58,905 nucleotides of DNA from an uncultured Prevotellaceae bacterium (GTDB taxonomy: Bacteria; Bacteroidota; Bacteroidia; Bacteroidales; Bacteroidaceae), in assembly GCA_900315565.1 (NCBI GenBank), contig OMZS01000022.1, positions 1 to 58,905 on the forward strand. The letters run 5' to 3'. This document shows, piece by piece, positions 8,693-16,450 of this stretch (the stretch's first letter is position 1; every line of letters begins with the position of its first letter). A program made the translations under genes and the position numbers. The notes under the pieces were generated by a model that saw nothing but the letters and a program-made list of their open reading frames with translations, was not told the origin of the DNA and did no database searches.

Positions 8693-9082
8693 ATGGACGA
8701 ACAACAGAATATCATCATCTATCGGACAGCAGACGGGCGAGCATCAGTAGCCCTCTTTGCCAAGGATGGCAAGATCTGGCTGAACCAGCAACAGATGGCA
8801 GAACTTTTTGCCACCTCGAAACAATTAATCAGTCATCACATTGCCAACATACTGAAAGAGAAGGAATTAAATAAGATTTCAGTTGTCAAACAATATTTGA
8901 CTACTGCCGCTGATGGCAAGAACTACAATGTCTATGAAACTGAGGAAACTGCCAAGCAGGTCTATGATGTTTTCAATGCCAAGCGTAAACAGGTGGAGGC
9001 GCATAATGCTGATGCTGATGACCTGAAGATGCTGGAGGATTTGGAAAGAAGAATTGTGGAACAAGATGACAAAGATGAATAA
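8693..9082 (+). CDS. RhuM family protein with large internal deletion
   Basis: 129 residues. Residues 1-80 match the N-terminus of RhuM ('virulence protein RhuM') proteins: a cytoplasmic domain with KIWLNQQQMAELFATSKQ and a helix-turn-helix-like stretch. The last 40 residues (VYDVFNAKRKQVEAHNADAD) match the extreme C-terminus of full-length members. From memory, family members are about 330 residues long, so about 200 residues from the middle are missing while the frame is kept. RhuM genes frequently sit inside type I restriction operons. This one lies between a broken hsdR head and the intact hsdR. It may be inactive or retain only the N-terminal DNA-binding part. Confidence 0.72.
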   Translation: MDEQQNIIIYRTADGRASVALFAKDGKIWLNQQQMAELFATSKQLISHHIANILKEKELNKISVVKQYLTTAADGKNYNVYETEETAKQVYDVFNAKRKQVEAHNADADDLKMLEDLERRIVEQDDKDE

Positions 9083-9088
9083 TAACTT

Positions 9089-11521
9089 ATGAACGAAGCG
9101 CAGACACGTTTTAATAAGATAGACCCCAAGCTAAGGGATGCTGGTTGGGGCATTGTTCCAGGAAGTAAGATTCTGGTGGAACAGAGTGCTTATATTGCGC
9201 CTGGCCGCATCACAACCACTGGCCACAAGAACCCCAAGAAGGCAGACTATATCCTGGAATACAAGGGACAGAAGCTTGCCGTGATAGAGGCCAAGAGCGA
9301 CGAGAAGGACGTGGCAGAAGGTGTGGACCAGGCCAAGCTCTATGCCGATGCGCTGAAGATTCGCTACACCTATAGCACCAATGGCGATGATATTTGGTTC
9401 ATCGACATGGGCATCAAGAACAGCAAGGGAGAATATATCATTCCCAGCAAGGAACATGATATTGACCGTTTCCCCTCGCCACAGGACTTGTGGCAGATGA
9501 CCTTCCCTGAAGAGAACACTTGGCGCGACAAGTTCAATCTGTGCGCTTTGAATCGTAGCGGTGGTCGCCAGCCTCGTTACTATCAAGAGATAGCCATCAA
9601 AAACGTGCTGGAGGCGGTGGCAAAGCAGCGCAACCGCATCTTGCTGACCATGGCAACAGGCACGGGAAAGACCTACACGGCTTTCCAAATCTGCTGGAAA
9701 CTGACACAGACAAAGTGGTGTACCAAGGGTGTGGAGCGCGCACCAAGAATCCTGTTTATTGCCGATAGGAACATTCTTGCCAATCAGGCCATCAACGACT
9801 TCGACCAATTTCCCGAAGATGCCATGTGCCGCGTTACGCCGAAGGAACTGAGAAAGAACAATTACAAGGTGCCAACCGCCCGCAACCTTTACTTCACGAT
9901 CTTCCAGACGATGATGACTTCGCCCAATGCGCAAAAGGCAGAGGAGCAAGGCATCAAACTGGCAGAAGGATCATCCGACCAGCCCTACTACATGCAGTAT
10001 GAGCGCGATTTCTTCGACTTCATCATCATTGACGAGTGCCATCGTGGTGGTGCTAATGACGAAAGCGAGTGGCGACAGCTGATGGAATATTTTGACAGTG
10101 CCTATCAGCTCGGCATGACCGCCACTCCAAAAAGAAAGGACAATGCCAACACCTACGCCTACTTCGGCGACCCTGTTTATACCTACTCGCTGAAACAAGG
10201 CATTGAGGACGGTTTCCTTGTTCCGTTCCGTGTTGACATCTCTACGAGCAACATCGACGACTATCAGTATCAGGAAGGCGACATCGTGAAAAGCGGTGAG
10301 ATTGACCTGGAAAAGGTTTACTCGGAGTCGGACTTCTATAACGGCAGAATACAGATTAAGGAGCGCGACGAGCATCGTGTAGAAGAGTTGCTCGGCAAGA
10401 TTGACCCCGACGAAAAGACCATCATCTTCTGTGCCACGCAGAAGCATGCCATGATTGTGCGCGACATGGTGAACAAGCACAAGCGCCGCCCTGCCAGCAA
10501 CTATTGCGAGCGCGTGACGGCTGACGACGGCGAGGTAGGCGAAGCAACGCTGAGAGCCTTTCAGGACAACGAAAAACTATTGCCAACCATCCTGACCACA
10601 TCCTATAAGCTGAGTACGGGTGTGGATGCCCGCAATGTGCGCAACATCGTATTGATGCGCCCTGTTCAGAACATGGTGGAGTTTAAGCAGATTATTGGTC
10701 GTGGCACACGCTTGTTTGACAAGAAATACTATTTCACCATCTACGACTTTGTAGGAGCAAGCGAGATGTTCAAAGACCCCGAATGGGATGGCGACCAGTA
10801 TTGCCCCATGTGTGGCAACTGGCCTTGTACGTGCAAGAAAAGACCATACGTGATACCCGATGACGATGGCGACAAAGCAAGAGAACCCGAGCCATGCCCC
10901 GTTTGCGGTCATCTGCCATGCACGTGCGAAGGGCCGAAAACAAATCTGATAGACATTAAGTTGTCAACAGGAAGAAGACTGTCACTTGAAACCACATGGC
11001 AGCAAAAGATATTCTATGGTGACGAGTTTATCAGTCTGGATGAATACGTCAAGAAACTTTTCGGCAGAATACCTGAATTCTTCTCTGGGGCAGAAGACCT
11101 CAGAGAGAAATGGTCGAACCCGGAAACCCGAGAGCAGCTGTTGAGAACACTGGACGAAGCAGGTTTTGCTGAGGACAAACTGAACCTCTTGAAGAATATG
11201 CTGAAAATGCAGAAATGCGACTTGCTCGACGTACTGGAATACATCGCTTATGACTCTACACCCATCGAGAGGGCTCAGCGAGTGGAACTGGTGAAGAAAA
11301 AGTATGTAGATTCTTTGAACCAGGAGCAGCAAGATTTCGACAACCTGATTCTGCAATACTACGTCAGCAATGGCTTCAAGGAACTTGGGGCTGATAATCT
11401 GAAGACCTTTATCACCATCAAGTTTAATTCTTTGAGCGACGCCAAGGAAAGGTTGCAGATGTCGGCTGCCGATATACGGGCACATTACTTCGAGTTGCAA
11501 CGACGACTGTATAGTGCTTAG
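9089..11521 (+). CDS. hsdR: Type I restriction endonuclease subunit R
   Basis: 810 residues, motor-nuclease subunit. The N-terminal nuclease domain has DYILEYKGQKLAVIEAK (about residue 50), the D...E-x-K active site. The SF2 translocase has Walker A TMATGTGKT (about 188), the DECH box IIIDECHRGG (about 310) and GMTATPKR (about 338). The C-terminal part resembles the EcoEI-type R_C region. Between motor and C-terminus are two CxxC/CxC clusters (CPMCGNWPCTC and CPVCGHLPCTC, about 570-610) that could bind zinc. With HsdM and HsdS it would cleave unmodified DNA at a distance. The ATG at 9089 is supported by its conserved duplicate at 8549. A strong hairpin follows at 11594. Confidence 0.94.
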   Translation: MNEAQTRFNKIDPKLRDAGWGIVPGSKILVEQSAYIAPGRITTTGHKNPKKADYILEYKGQKLAVIEAKSDEKDVAEGVDQAKLYADALKIRYTYSTNGDDIWFIDMGIKNSKGEYIIPSKEHDIDRFPSPQDLWQMTFPEENTWRDKFNLCALNRSGGRQPRYYQEIAIKNVLEAVAKQRNRILLTMATGTGKTYTAFQICWKLTQTKWCTKGVERAPRILFIADRNILANQAINDFDQFPEDAMCRVTPKELRKNNYKVPTARNLYFTIFQTMMTSPNAQKAEEQGIKLAEGSSDQPYYMQYERDFFDFIIIDECHRGGANDESEWRQLMEYFDSAYQLGMTATPKRKDNANTYAYFGDPVYTYSLKQGIEDGFLVPFRVDISTSNIDDYQYQEGDIVKSGEIDLEKVYSESDFYNGRIQIKERDEHRVEELLGKIDPDEKTIIFCATQKHAMIVRDMVNKHKRRPASNYCERVTADDGEVGEATLRAFQDNEKLLPTILTTSYKLSTGVDARNVRNIVLMRPVQNMVEFKQIIGRGTRLFDKKYYFTIYDFVGASEMFKDPEWDGDQYCPMCGNWPCTCKKRPYVIPDDDGDKAREPEPCPVCGHLPCTCEGPKTNLIDIKLSTGRRLSLETTWQQKIFYGDEFISLDEYVKKLFGRIPEFFSGAEDLREKWSNPETREQLLRTLDEAGFAEDKLNLLKNMLKMQKCDLLDVLEYIAYDSTPIERAQRVELVKKKYVDSLNQEQQDFDNLILQYYVSNGFKELGADNLKTFITIKFNSLSDAKERLQMSAADIRAHYFELQRRLYSA

Positions 11522-11593
11522 CCAAGTTCTACATCTAACAACGCATTGCGGAAAGCGAAAACTGCCGTCAAGAAACGATTTCAGCACCTATAA

Positions 11594-11641
11594 GCGGGCG
11601 AAAAGCAAAAGAAAAACATTTTTCCTTTGCTTTTCGCCCGC
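11594..11641 (+). terminator. 16-bp perfect hairpin after hsdR
   Basis: GCGGGCGAAAAGCAAA (11594-11609) pairs perfectly with 11626-11641 around a 16-nt loop. It lies 73 bp after the hsdR stop. No long T-run follows, so it may act as an RNA 3' end structure or insulator rather than a classical intrinsic terminator. Its right arm overlaps the first unit of the tandem promoter repeat. Confidence 0.55.
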
Positions 11642-11790
11642 TTATTCGTACCTTTAAATAAGCTACTCACGTTCGAAAAAGCTCAAATAAATTTGGCTTT
11701 CGCCCGATTATTCGTACCTTTAAATAAGGTACTCACGTTCGAAAATCTCAAATAAATTTGGCTTTTTGCTCACTTAATCGTACCTTTGCA
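11632..11790 (+). promoter_or_regulatory. Three tandem copies of a promoter segment upstream of prfC
   Basis: A unit of 65-66 bp beginning TTTCGCCCG (11632) is repeated at 11698 and in part at 11762. Each carries a -7-like box: TACCTTTA (11649), TACCTTTA (11715) and TACCTTTG (11781). TTTG elements precede the second and third boxes by 19 and 20 bp. Only the last box matches the TAnnTTTG consensus exactly, and it would start transcription a few bases before the prfC start codon. Confidence 0.75.
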
Positions 11791-11808
11791 CCTCAAAAAG
11801 AAATGATT

Positions 11809-13395
11809 ATGAACCAAGAAATAGAACGCAGGCGGACATTCGCCATTATCAGTCACCCAGATGCCGGTAAAACCACGCTGACAGAGAAGTTTCTGCTCTT
11901 TGGCGGACAGATTCAGGTGGCCGGTGCGGTGAAAAGCAACAAGATACGTAAGACGGCCACCAGCGACTGGATGGACATCGAGAAGCAGCGCGGCATCTCG
12001 GTGAGCACGTCGGTAATGGAGTTTGACTATGCCCCCGAGGAAGGAGGCATCGAGTATAAAGTGAACATCCTCGACACACCGGGCCACCAGGACTTCGCCG
12101 AGGACACCTACCGCACGCTGACCGCCGTCGATTCGGCCATCATCGTGGTAGATGGTGCCAAGGGCGTGGAGACACAGACGCGCAAACTGATGAACGTGTG
12201 CCGCATGCGCTCTACGCCCGTCATCATTTTCATCAACAAGATGGACCGCGAGGGCCGCGACCCCTTCGACCTGCTCGACGAGCTGGAACAGGAGCTGCAA
12301 ATCAAGGTGCGCCCGCTGAGCTGGCCCATCAACCAGGGCGTGAAGTTCAAGGGTGTGTATAACATCTACGAGCAGAAGCTCGACCTCTTCACGCCCGACA
12401 AGCAGCGCGTAACAGAAAAAGTGGCAGTTGACATCGACAGCAGCGAGCTGGACGAGCGTGTGGGCGAGCAAGACGCCGAAAAACTGCGCGAAGACCTAGA
12501 ACTCGTTGAGGGTGTTTATCCCGAGTTCAATGTCGATACCTACCGCTCGGCCGAAGTAGCACCCGTGTTCTTCGGTTCCGCGCTCAACAATTTCGGTGTG
12601 CAGGAATTGCTCAACTGTTTCGTGGAGATTGCCCCCTGCCCCAAGCCCACCAAGGCCGAAGAACGCATGGTGGAGCCTGAAGAACAGAAGTTTACGGGCT
12701 TTATCTTTAAAATCACGGCCAACATCGACCCCAACCACCGCTCGTGCATTGCGTTCTGCAAAGTGTGCAGCGGTAAGTTTGTGCGCAACCAGCCCTATCT
12801 GCTCGTGCGTCAGGGCAAGACCGTTCGGTTCTCGTCGCCCACACAGTTCATGGCCCAGCGCAAGAGCACCATCGACGAGGCATGGCCGGGCGACATCGTG
12901 GGACTGCCCGACAACGGCATCTTTAAAATCGGTGACACGCTCACCGAGGGTGAGCAGCTGCACTTCCGCGGACTACCGTCGTTCTCGCCCGAAATGTTCA
13001 AGTATATTGAAAACGACGACCCCATGAAGGCCAAGCAACTGCAAAAAGGCATCGACCAGCTGATGGACGAAGGCGTGGCCCAGCTGTTTGTCAACCAGTT
13101 CAACGGTCGCAAGATTATCGGTACGGTGGGCCAACTGCAGTTCGAAGTCATTCAATACCGATTGGAAAACGAGTATAACGCCCGCTGCCGCTGGGAACCC
13201 GTTCATCTGCACAAAGCCTGTTGGGTGGAAGCCGACGACCCCGCCGAACTGGAGGCTTTCAAGAAACGCAAATACCAATACATGGCCAAGGACAAAGAAG
13301 GCCGCGACGTTTTTCTGGCTGACTCAGGCTATGTATTGCAAATGGCACAGGAAGATTTCAAGCACATCAAATTCCACTTCACCAGCGAATTTTAA
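11809..13395 (+). CDS. prfC: Peptide chain release factor 3 (RF3)
   Basis: A 528-residue translation GTPase that recycles RF1/RF2 from the ribosome after termination. The P-loop [12 protein letters not shown] (about residue 20), the G3 motif DTPGHQDF, the NKMD motif of G4 and the later [15 protein letters not shown] segment are all typical of RF3. The length equals that of known RF3. ATG 11809 ([11 protein letters not shown]) is preferred; ATG 11803 is two codons upstream in frame. Transcription probably starts near 11795, giving a very short leader. It converges on the NusG paralogue, with a heptamer inverted repeat between them. Confidence 0.96.
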   Translation: MNQEIERRRTFAIISHPDAGKTTLTEKFLLFGGQIQVAGAVKSNKIRKTATSDWMDIEKQRGISVSTSVMEFDYAPEEGGIEYKVNILDTPGHQDFAEDTYRTLTAVDSAIIVVDGAKGVETQTRKLMNVCRMRSTPVIIFINKMDREGRDPFDLLDELEQELQIKVRPLSWPINQGVKFKGVYNIYEQKLDLFTPDKQRVTEKVAVDIDSSELDERVGEQDAEKLREDLELVEGVYPEFNVDTYRSAEVAPVFFGSALNNFGVQELLNCFVEIAPCPKPTKAEERMVEPEEQKFTGFIFKITANIDPNHRSCIAFCKVCSGKFVRNQPYLLVRQGKTVRFSSPTQFMAQRKSTIDEAWPGDIVGLPDNGIFKIGDTLTEGEQLHFRGLPSFSPEMFKYIENDDPMKAKQLQKGIDQLMDEGVAQLFVNQFNGRKIIGTVGQLQFEVIQYRLENEYNARCRWEPVHLHKACWVEADDPAELEAFKKRKYQYMAKDKEGRDVFLADSGYVLQMAQEDFKHIKFHFTSEF

Positions 13396-13400
13396 AAGAG

Positions 13401-13486
13401 TTAGGAGTTAGGAGTTAGGAGTTAGGAGTTAGGAGTTGCAAACACTAAGTTATCACTCCTAACTCCTAATTCCTAACTCCTAACTC
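13401..13486. repeat. TTAGGAG heptamer array and its inverse, between convergent genes
   Basis: Five perfect TTAGGAG units (13401-13435) face an imperfect inverted set (CTCCTAA/CTCCTAATTC, 13457-13486). The two can fold into a long hairpin lying exactly between the stops of prfC and the minus-strand NusG paralogue. A bidirectional terminator role is plausible. Confidence 0.8.
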
Positions 13487-13488
13487 AA

Positions 13489-14112
13489 TTATTCTTCCAT
13501 TGGCTGGCAGCACCAGCGGGTCACCTTAATCATCACCGCCATACCGGGCACCTCTTTCAGCAGATAGTACTTGTGGCTTTGGCGCACCAGTTTGCCCGTG
13601 AGCCCCTTCAGCGGACCATGCGTCACCATAACCTTGGTTCCCACCTTCAGTTTGGCCTCCTCCTCGCTCATGTATTTGTGAATGAGCAACTCGGGATTGC
13701 ACATCACGCGGAAGTCGTACATCTGTTTCGAGGGAATCTCGCAAAACTCACGGCTGCCGCGCGACTTGCGAACCACCATCATCTTATAAGGAAGGTCGGA
13801 AATGGCACTGCTCAGAAAACTTGGCTCAAACGTCTTTTTCACAAACAGCAGATTGCTGACTACCGGTCTTAGCTTACGGCGTCGGCGGCCCTCGCGGTCC
13901 ATATAGTCAACATACTGCATGGGAACAAAAAACTCCATGCCCATATCGGCCAACGAGTTGACTACATCCATCTGACGAAGTGTGAACAGCCGCAGGGCAT
14001 ACCACGGACAGCCATCGTCCTCAATGGGCGTGTTGCTTTGCGCCTTCATGAGTTCTTCTTTCGATATCTTGTCTAATTCGTCAGAAGCTTTCTGTTGGGG
14101 AGTTTGAGTCAT
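13489..14112 (-). CDS. NusG-like transcription antitermination protein (UpxY type)
   Basis: 207 residues. After a polar N-terminal extension, an NGN domain starts at CPWYALRLFTLRQMDVVNSL (about residue 35). It carries an RRRRKLRPVVSNLLFVKKTF segment in the usual place of the strand facing RNA polymerase. A KOW domain ends the protein (VGTKVMVTHGPLKGLTGKLV, about 155-190). Such NusG paralogues in Bacteroidales usually head capsule or polysaccharide operons and act on that operon. Here the gene stands alone, converges with prfC, and has no polysaccharide operon downstream. The ATG at 14112 was chosen because its promoter box lies at 14145-14152. Confidence 0.85.
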   Translation of the reverse strand: MTQTPQQKASDELDKISKEELMKAQSNTPIEDDGCPWYALRLFTLRQMDVVNSLADMGMEFFVPMQYVDYMDREGRRRRKLRPVVSNLLFVKKTFEPSFLSSAISDLPYKMMVVRKSRGSREFCEIPSKQMYDFRVMCNPELLIHKYMSEEEAKLKVGTKVMVTHGPLKGLTGKLVRQSHKYYLLKEVPGMAVMIKVTRWCCQPMEE

Positions 14113-14144
14113 AAAAAAAATGTCTTCCTTTCGGTTTTGGGCTG

Positions 14145-14152
14145 CAAAAATA
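14145..14152 (-). promoter_or_regulatory. -7 promoter box of the NusG paralogue
   Basis: The minus strand reads TATTTTTG (TAnnTTTG), with TTTG 20 bp upstream as the -33 element and a leader of about 25 nt to the ATG. Confidence 0.65.
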
Positions 14153-14184
14153 CACAAATTCGACAACAATAGCAAACGTTACAG

Positions 14185-14271
14185 TAAAATTCTCTAGAAA
14201 ATTTTCATGCAACACCGTGTTTTATTTTATTATCTCACGGTAATACGAAAATAACTCACGGCTTTACGGTT
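14185..14271. repeat. CTCTAGAG-core palindromic repeat, copy A
   Basis: It has a core AAAATTCTCTAGAAAATTTT followed by TATCTCACGG and ATAACTCACGG blocks. Related copies lie at 24514-24575, 38782-38886 and 49923-50071. The remainder of the 354-bp gap between the NusG paralogue and trpG holds the terminator at 14347-14402 and no gene. Confidence 0.7.
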
Positions 14272-14346
14272 TGAATCATCCATTCTGAAGGATGACAGAA
14301 CTGACAGGAAACAGCTGGGTTATTCAACAAAATAGGGGAAAACAAG

Positions 14347-14402
14347 AAAACAGGGGAAAACAAGTTTTGTTTTATTCGGTTTTCTTGTTTTCCCCTGTTT
14401 TT
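14347..14402. terminator. Terminator hairpin at the end of the trp operon
   Basis: A stem of 17-18 bp (AAAACAGGGGAAAACAAG, 14347-14364, with 14384-14402) is flanked by A-rich sequence on one side and T-rich on the other. It lies about 65 bp beyond the trpG stop on the minus strand. Confidence 0.75.
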
Positions 14403-14466
14403 CTATTCAACTCACAATCATCTTGATGGGTATGAGTCATTCACAACCCCATGAAACAACGAATGA

Positions 14467-15036
14467 TTAGGATTCCAGCTTGAGCCAGTTGCTCACGATG
14501 GTGCGCCCTTCGGGCGTGAGCACACTTTCGGGGTGGAACTGAATGCCATGAATGTTGTATTGGCGGTGGCGCAGTGCCATAATCTGGCCTTCATCGCTGA
14601 CGGCGGTGACCTCCAGACAGTCGGGGAAGCCGTCGTTATCGACCACCCAGCTGTGGTAGCGCCCCATGGTGATGCGGCGGGGCAGACCGTCGAAAATGGG
14701 GTCGTTGCCCAACTGCGTGCCCTCGGTGGCCACGCCGTGGAACACATCGCTCAGATTGGTAAGTTTGCCGCCAAACACCTCGCCAATGGCCTGATGGCCA
14801 AGGCACACGCCGAGCATGGGCTTGCTTCCGGCATAGGTGCGGATAACGTCGAGCAGCAGTCCGGCCTCTGAGGGAATGCCCGGACCGGGCGAGAGGATGA
14901 TTTTGTCGAACGCTTGCAGCTGCGGCAGTTCAAACTGGTCGTTGCGAAGCACGGTGACGTCGGCTCCCAATTCTTTCACCAAATGACTCAGATTGTAAGT
15001 AAACGAGTCGTAGTTGTCGATAATCACTATTTTCAT
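14467..15036 (-). CDS. trpG: Anthranilate synthase glutamine amidotransferase component
   Basis: A 189-residue class I glutamine amidotransferase that supplies ammonia to TrpE for anthranilate synthesis. The nucleophile is Cys78 in MLGVCLGHQAIGE, and the catalytic His-Glu pair lies in FHPESVLTP near the C-terminus. The oxyanion segment SPGPGIPSEAG is present. The start MKIVIIDNYDSFTYNL is the classical TrpG/PabA start. It follows trpE after a single base (15037), so the two subunits are translationally coupled. It is the last gene of the operon here. PabA is an alternative name for such proteins, but the trp context decides it. Confidence 0.95.
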   Translation of the reverse strand: MKIVIIDNYDSFTYNLSHLVKELGADVTVLRNDQFELPQLQAFDKIILSPGPGIPSEAGLLLDVIRTYAGSKPMLGVCLGHQAIGEVFGGKLTNLSDVFHGVATEGTQLGNDPIFDGLPRRITMGRYHSWVVDNDGFPDCLEVTAVSDEGQIMALRHRQYNIHGIQFHPESVLTPEGRTIVSNWLKLES

Positions 15037-15037
15037 G

Positions 15038-16450
15038 TTACATGTCCTCCGCCAGATTGATGGCGCGCCGCAGCGCACCCAGTTTGTTGTTCACTTCCTG
15101 TAGTTCGTACTCTTCGTTGCTCTTGGCCACGATGCCGCCACCAGCCTGGAACCACAGCTCGCCGTTGCGGCTGACAAAGGTGCGGATGGTGATGGCCTGA
15201 TTGAGGCTGCCGTTGAGCCCGATGTACCCTATGCAGCCGCCGTAGGCACCACGGTTGTGGGGTTCGTACTCGCTGATGAGCTGCATGGCACGCACCTTAG
15301 GAGCTCCCGACAGCGTTCCGGCGGGGAAAGTGTCGATGAAAGCCTTAATGGGGTCGGCACCCTCGTCGAGTTCGCCGCTGACGCGGCTCACCAAGTGGAT
15401 GACGTGGCTGTAGTACTGCAAGTCCTTGTAGAAATCCACCTTCACATCGTGACAGTTGCGGCTCAGGTCGTTGCGGGCCAAATCCACCAGCATCACGTGC
15501 TCGGCATTCTCCTTGGGGTCGCGGCGCAGGTATTCGGCGTTCTGCTTGTCCTGCTCGGCATTGCCCGTGCGGCGGGTGGTACCGGCAATGGGGTCGATGT
15601 AGGCCCTGAACTTTGAACCTTCACCATTACTTTGCTCTATGCGGCAGTGGGTCTCAGGCGAGCTGCCGAAGATGCGGAAACCACCAAAGTCGAAATAAAA
15701 CAGATAAGGGCTGGGGTTGATGCTGCGCAGGGCGCGGTAGAGCTTAAAGTCGTCGCCTTCGAACCGTTGCACAAAGCGGCGCGAGAGCACAATCTGAAAC
15801 ACGTCGCCACGCAGACAATGCTGAATGCCGCGGCGGATGTTGGCCTTGTGCTCCTCGTCGGTGAGCGGCGATGAAACCTCGCCCACGGGGTGAAAGCCGT
15901 AGGCCTGTACGTTGGCCTTGTTGATGTGACGCTCCAGGTCGTCCAGCTCCTTGCTGTCGCCCAGAGTGACCATGGTTAGGCGGTTGTTGAAGTGGTCGAA
16001 AACAATGATGTTCTTGTAGAGCACGTAGTACATGTCGGGCGCATCGTTGCGCTCCATGGTCTCGTCCTTCACGTCGATGTTCTCGAAGTAGCGCACGGCG
16101 TTGAACGAAGTGTAGCCGTAGAGTCCGCAATACTGGCTGCCCTCACCCGCAACGCTCAGACGGCTGAGAAACGAGTTGATGGCATGGTCGGCACGGTAGT
16201 CGGCATTCACCTCGTGGCGCGCGGTTGTGCCGTCGGGAAAGGTGCAGACGGCCTCGCCGTGGCCGATGGCCACACTGCCCATGGGATTGATGCCAATAAA
16301 CGAGCGCGCATTGTCGCGGTCGTGGTAGTCGCTGCTCTCCATGAGCACGCTCATGGGATAGATGTCGCGCAACCGCATATACACGCCGACGGGCGTGTAA
16401 AGGTCGGCCAGAATGGTGCGGCAGGTGGTCTGATAATTAAAAGTCTCCAT
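15038..16450 (-). CDS. trpE: Anthranilate synthase component I
   Basis: A 470-residue chorismate-using enzyme making anthranilate, the first committed step to tryptophan. The chorismate-binding core has IAGTTRRTG, DLARNDLSR, SGAPKVRAM and GGCIGYIGLNG, in family order from about residue 290. A feedback-site-like LMESSD motif near residue 37 matches the Trp-binding LLES motif, so allosteric inhibition by tryptophan is likely. Its first 14 bases overlap the 3' end of trpB (16437-16450). Confidence 0.95.
   Translation of the reverse strand: METFNYQTTCRTILADLYTPVGVYMRLRDIYPMSVLMESSDYHDRDNARSFIGINPMGSVAIGHGEAVCTFPDGTTARHEVNADYRADHAINSFLSRLSVAGEGSQYCGLYGYTSFNAVRYFENIDVKDETMERNDAPDMYYVLYKNIIVFDHFNNRLTMVTLGDSKELDDLERHINKANVQAYGFHPVGEVSSPLTDEEHKANIRRGIQHCLRGDVFQIVLSRRFVQRFEGDDFKLYRALRSINPSPYLFYFDFGGFRIFGSSPETHCRIEQSNGEGSKFRAYIDPIAGTTRRTGNAEQDKQNAEYLRRDPKENAEHVMLVDLARNDLSRNCHDVKVDFYKDLQYYSHVIHLVSRVSGELDEGADPIKAFIDTFPAGTLSGAPKVRAMQLISEYEPHNRGAYGGCIGYIGLNGSLNQAITIRTFVSRNGELWFQAGGGIVAKSNEEYELQEVNNKLGALRRAINLAEDM

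Noticed and set aside
13401-13486. Possible CRISPR-like array from regularly repeated TTAGGAG
   Set aside because: The unit is 7 bp with no spacers and no cas genes. It is a tandem microsatellite with an inverted partner.
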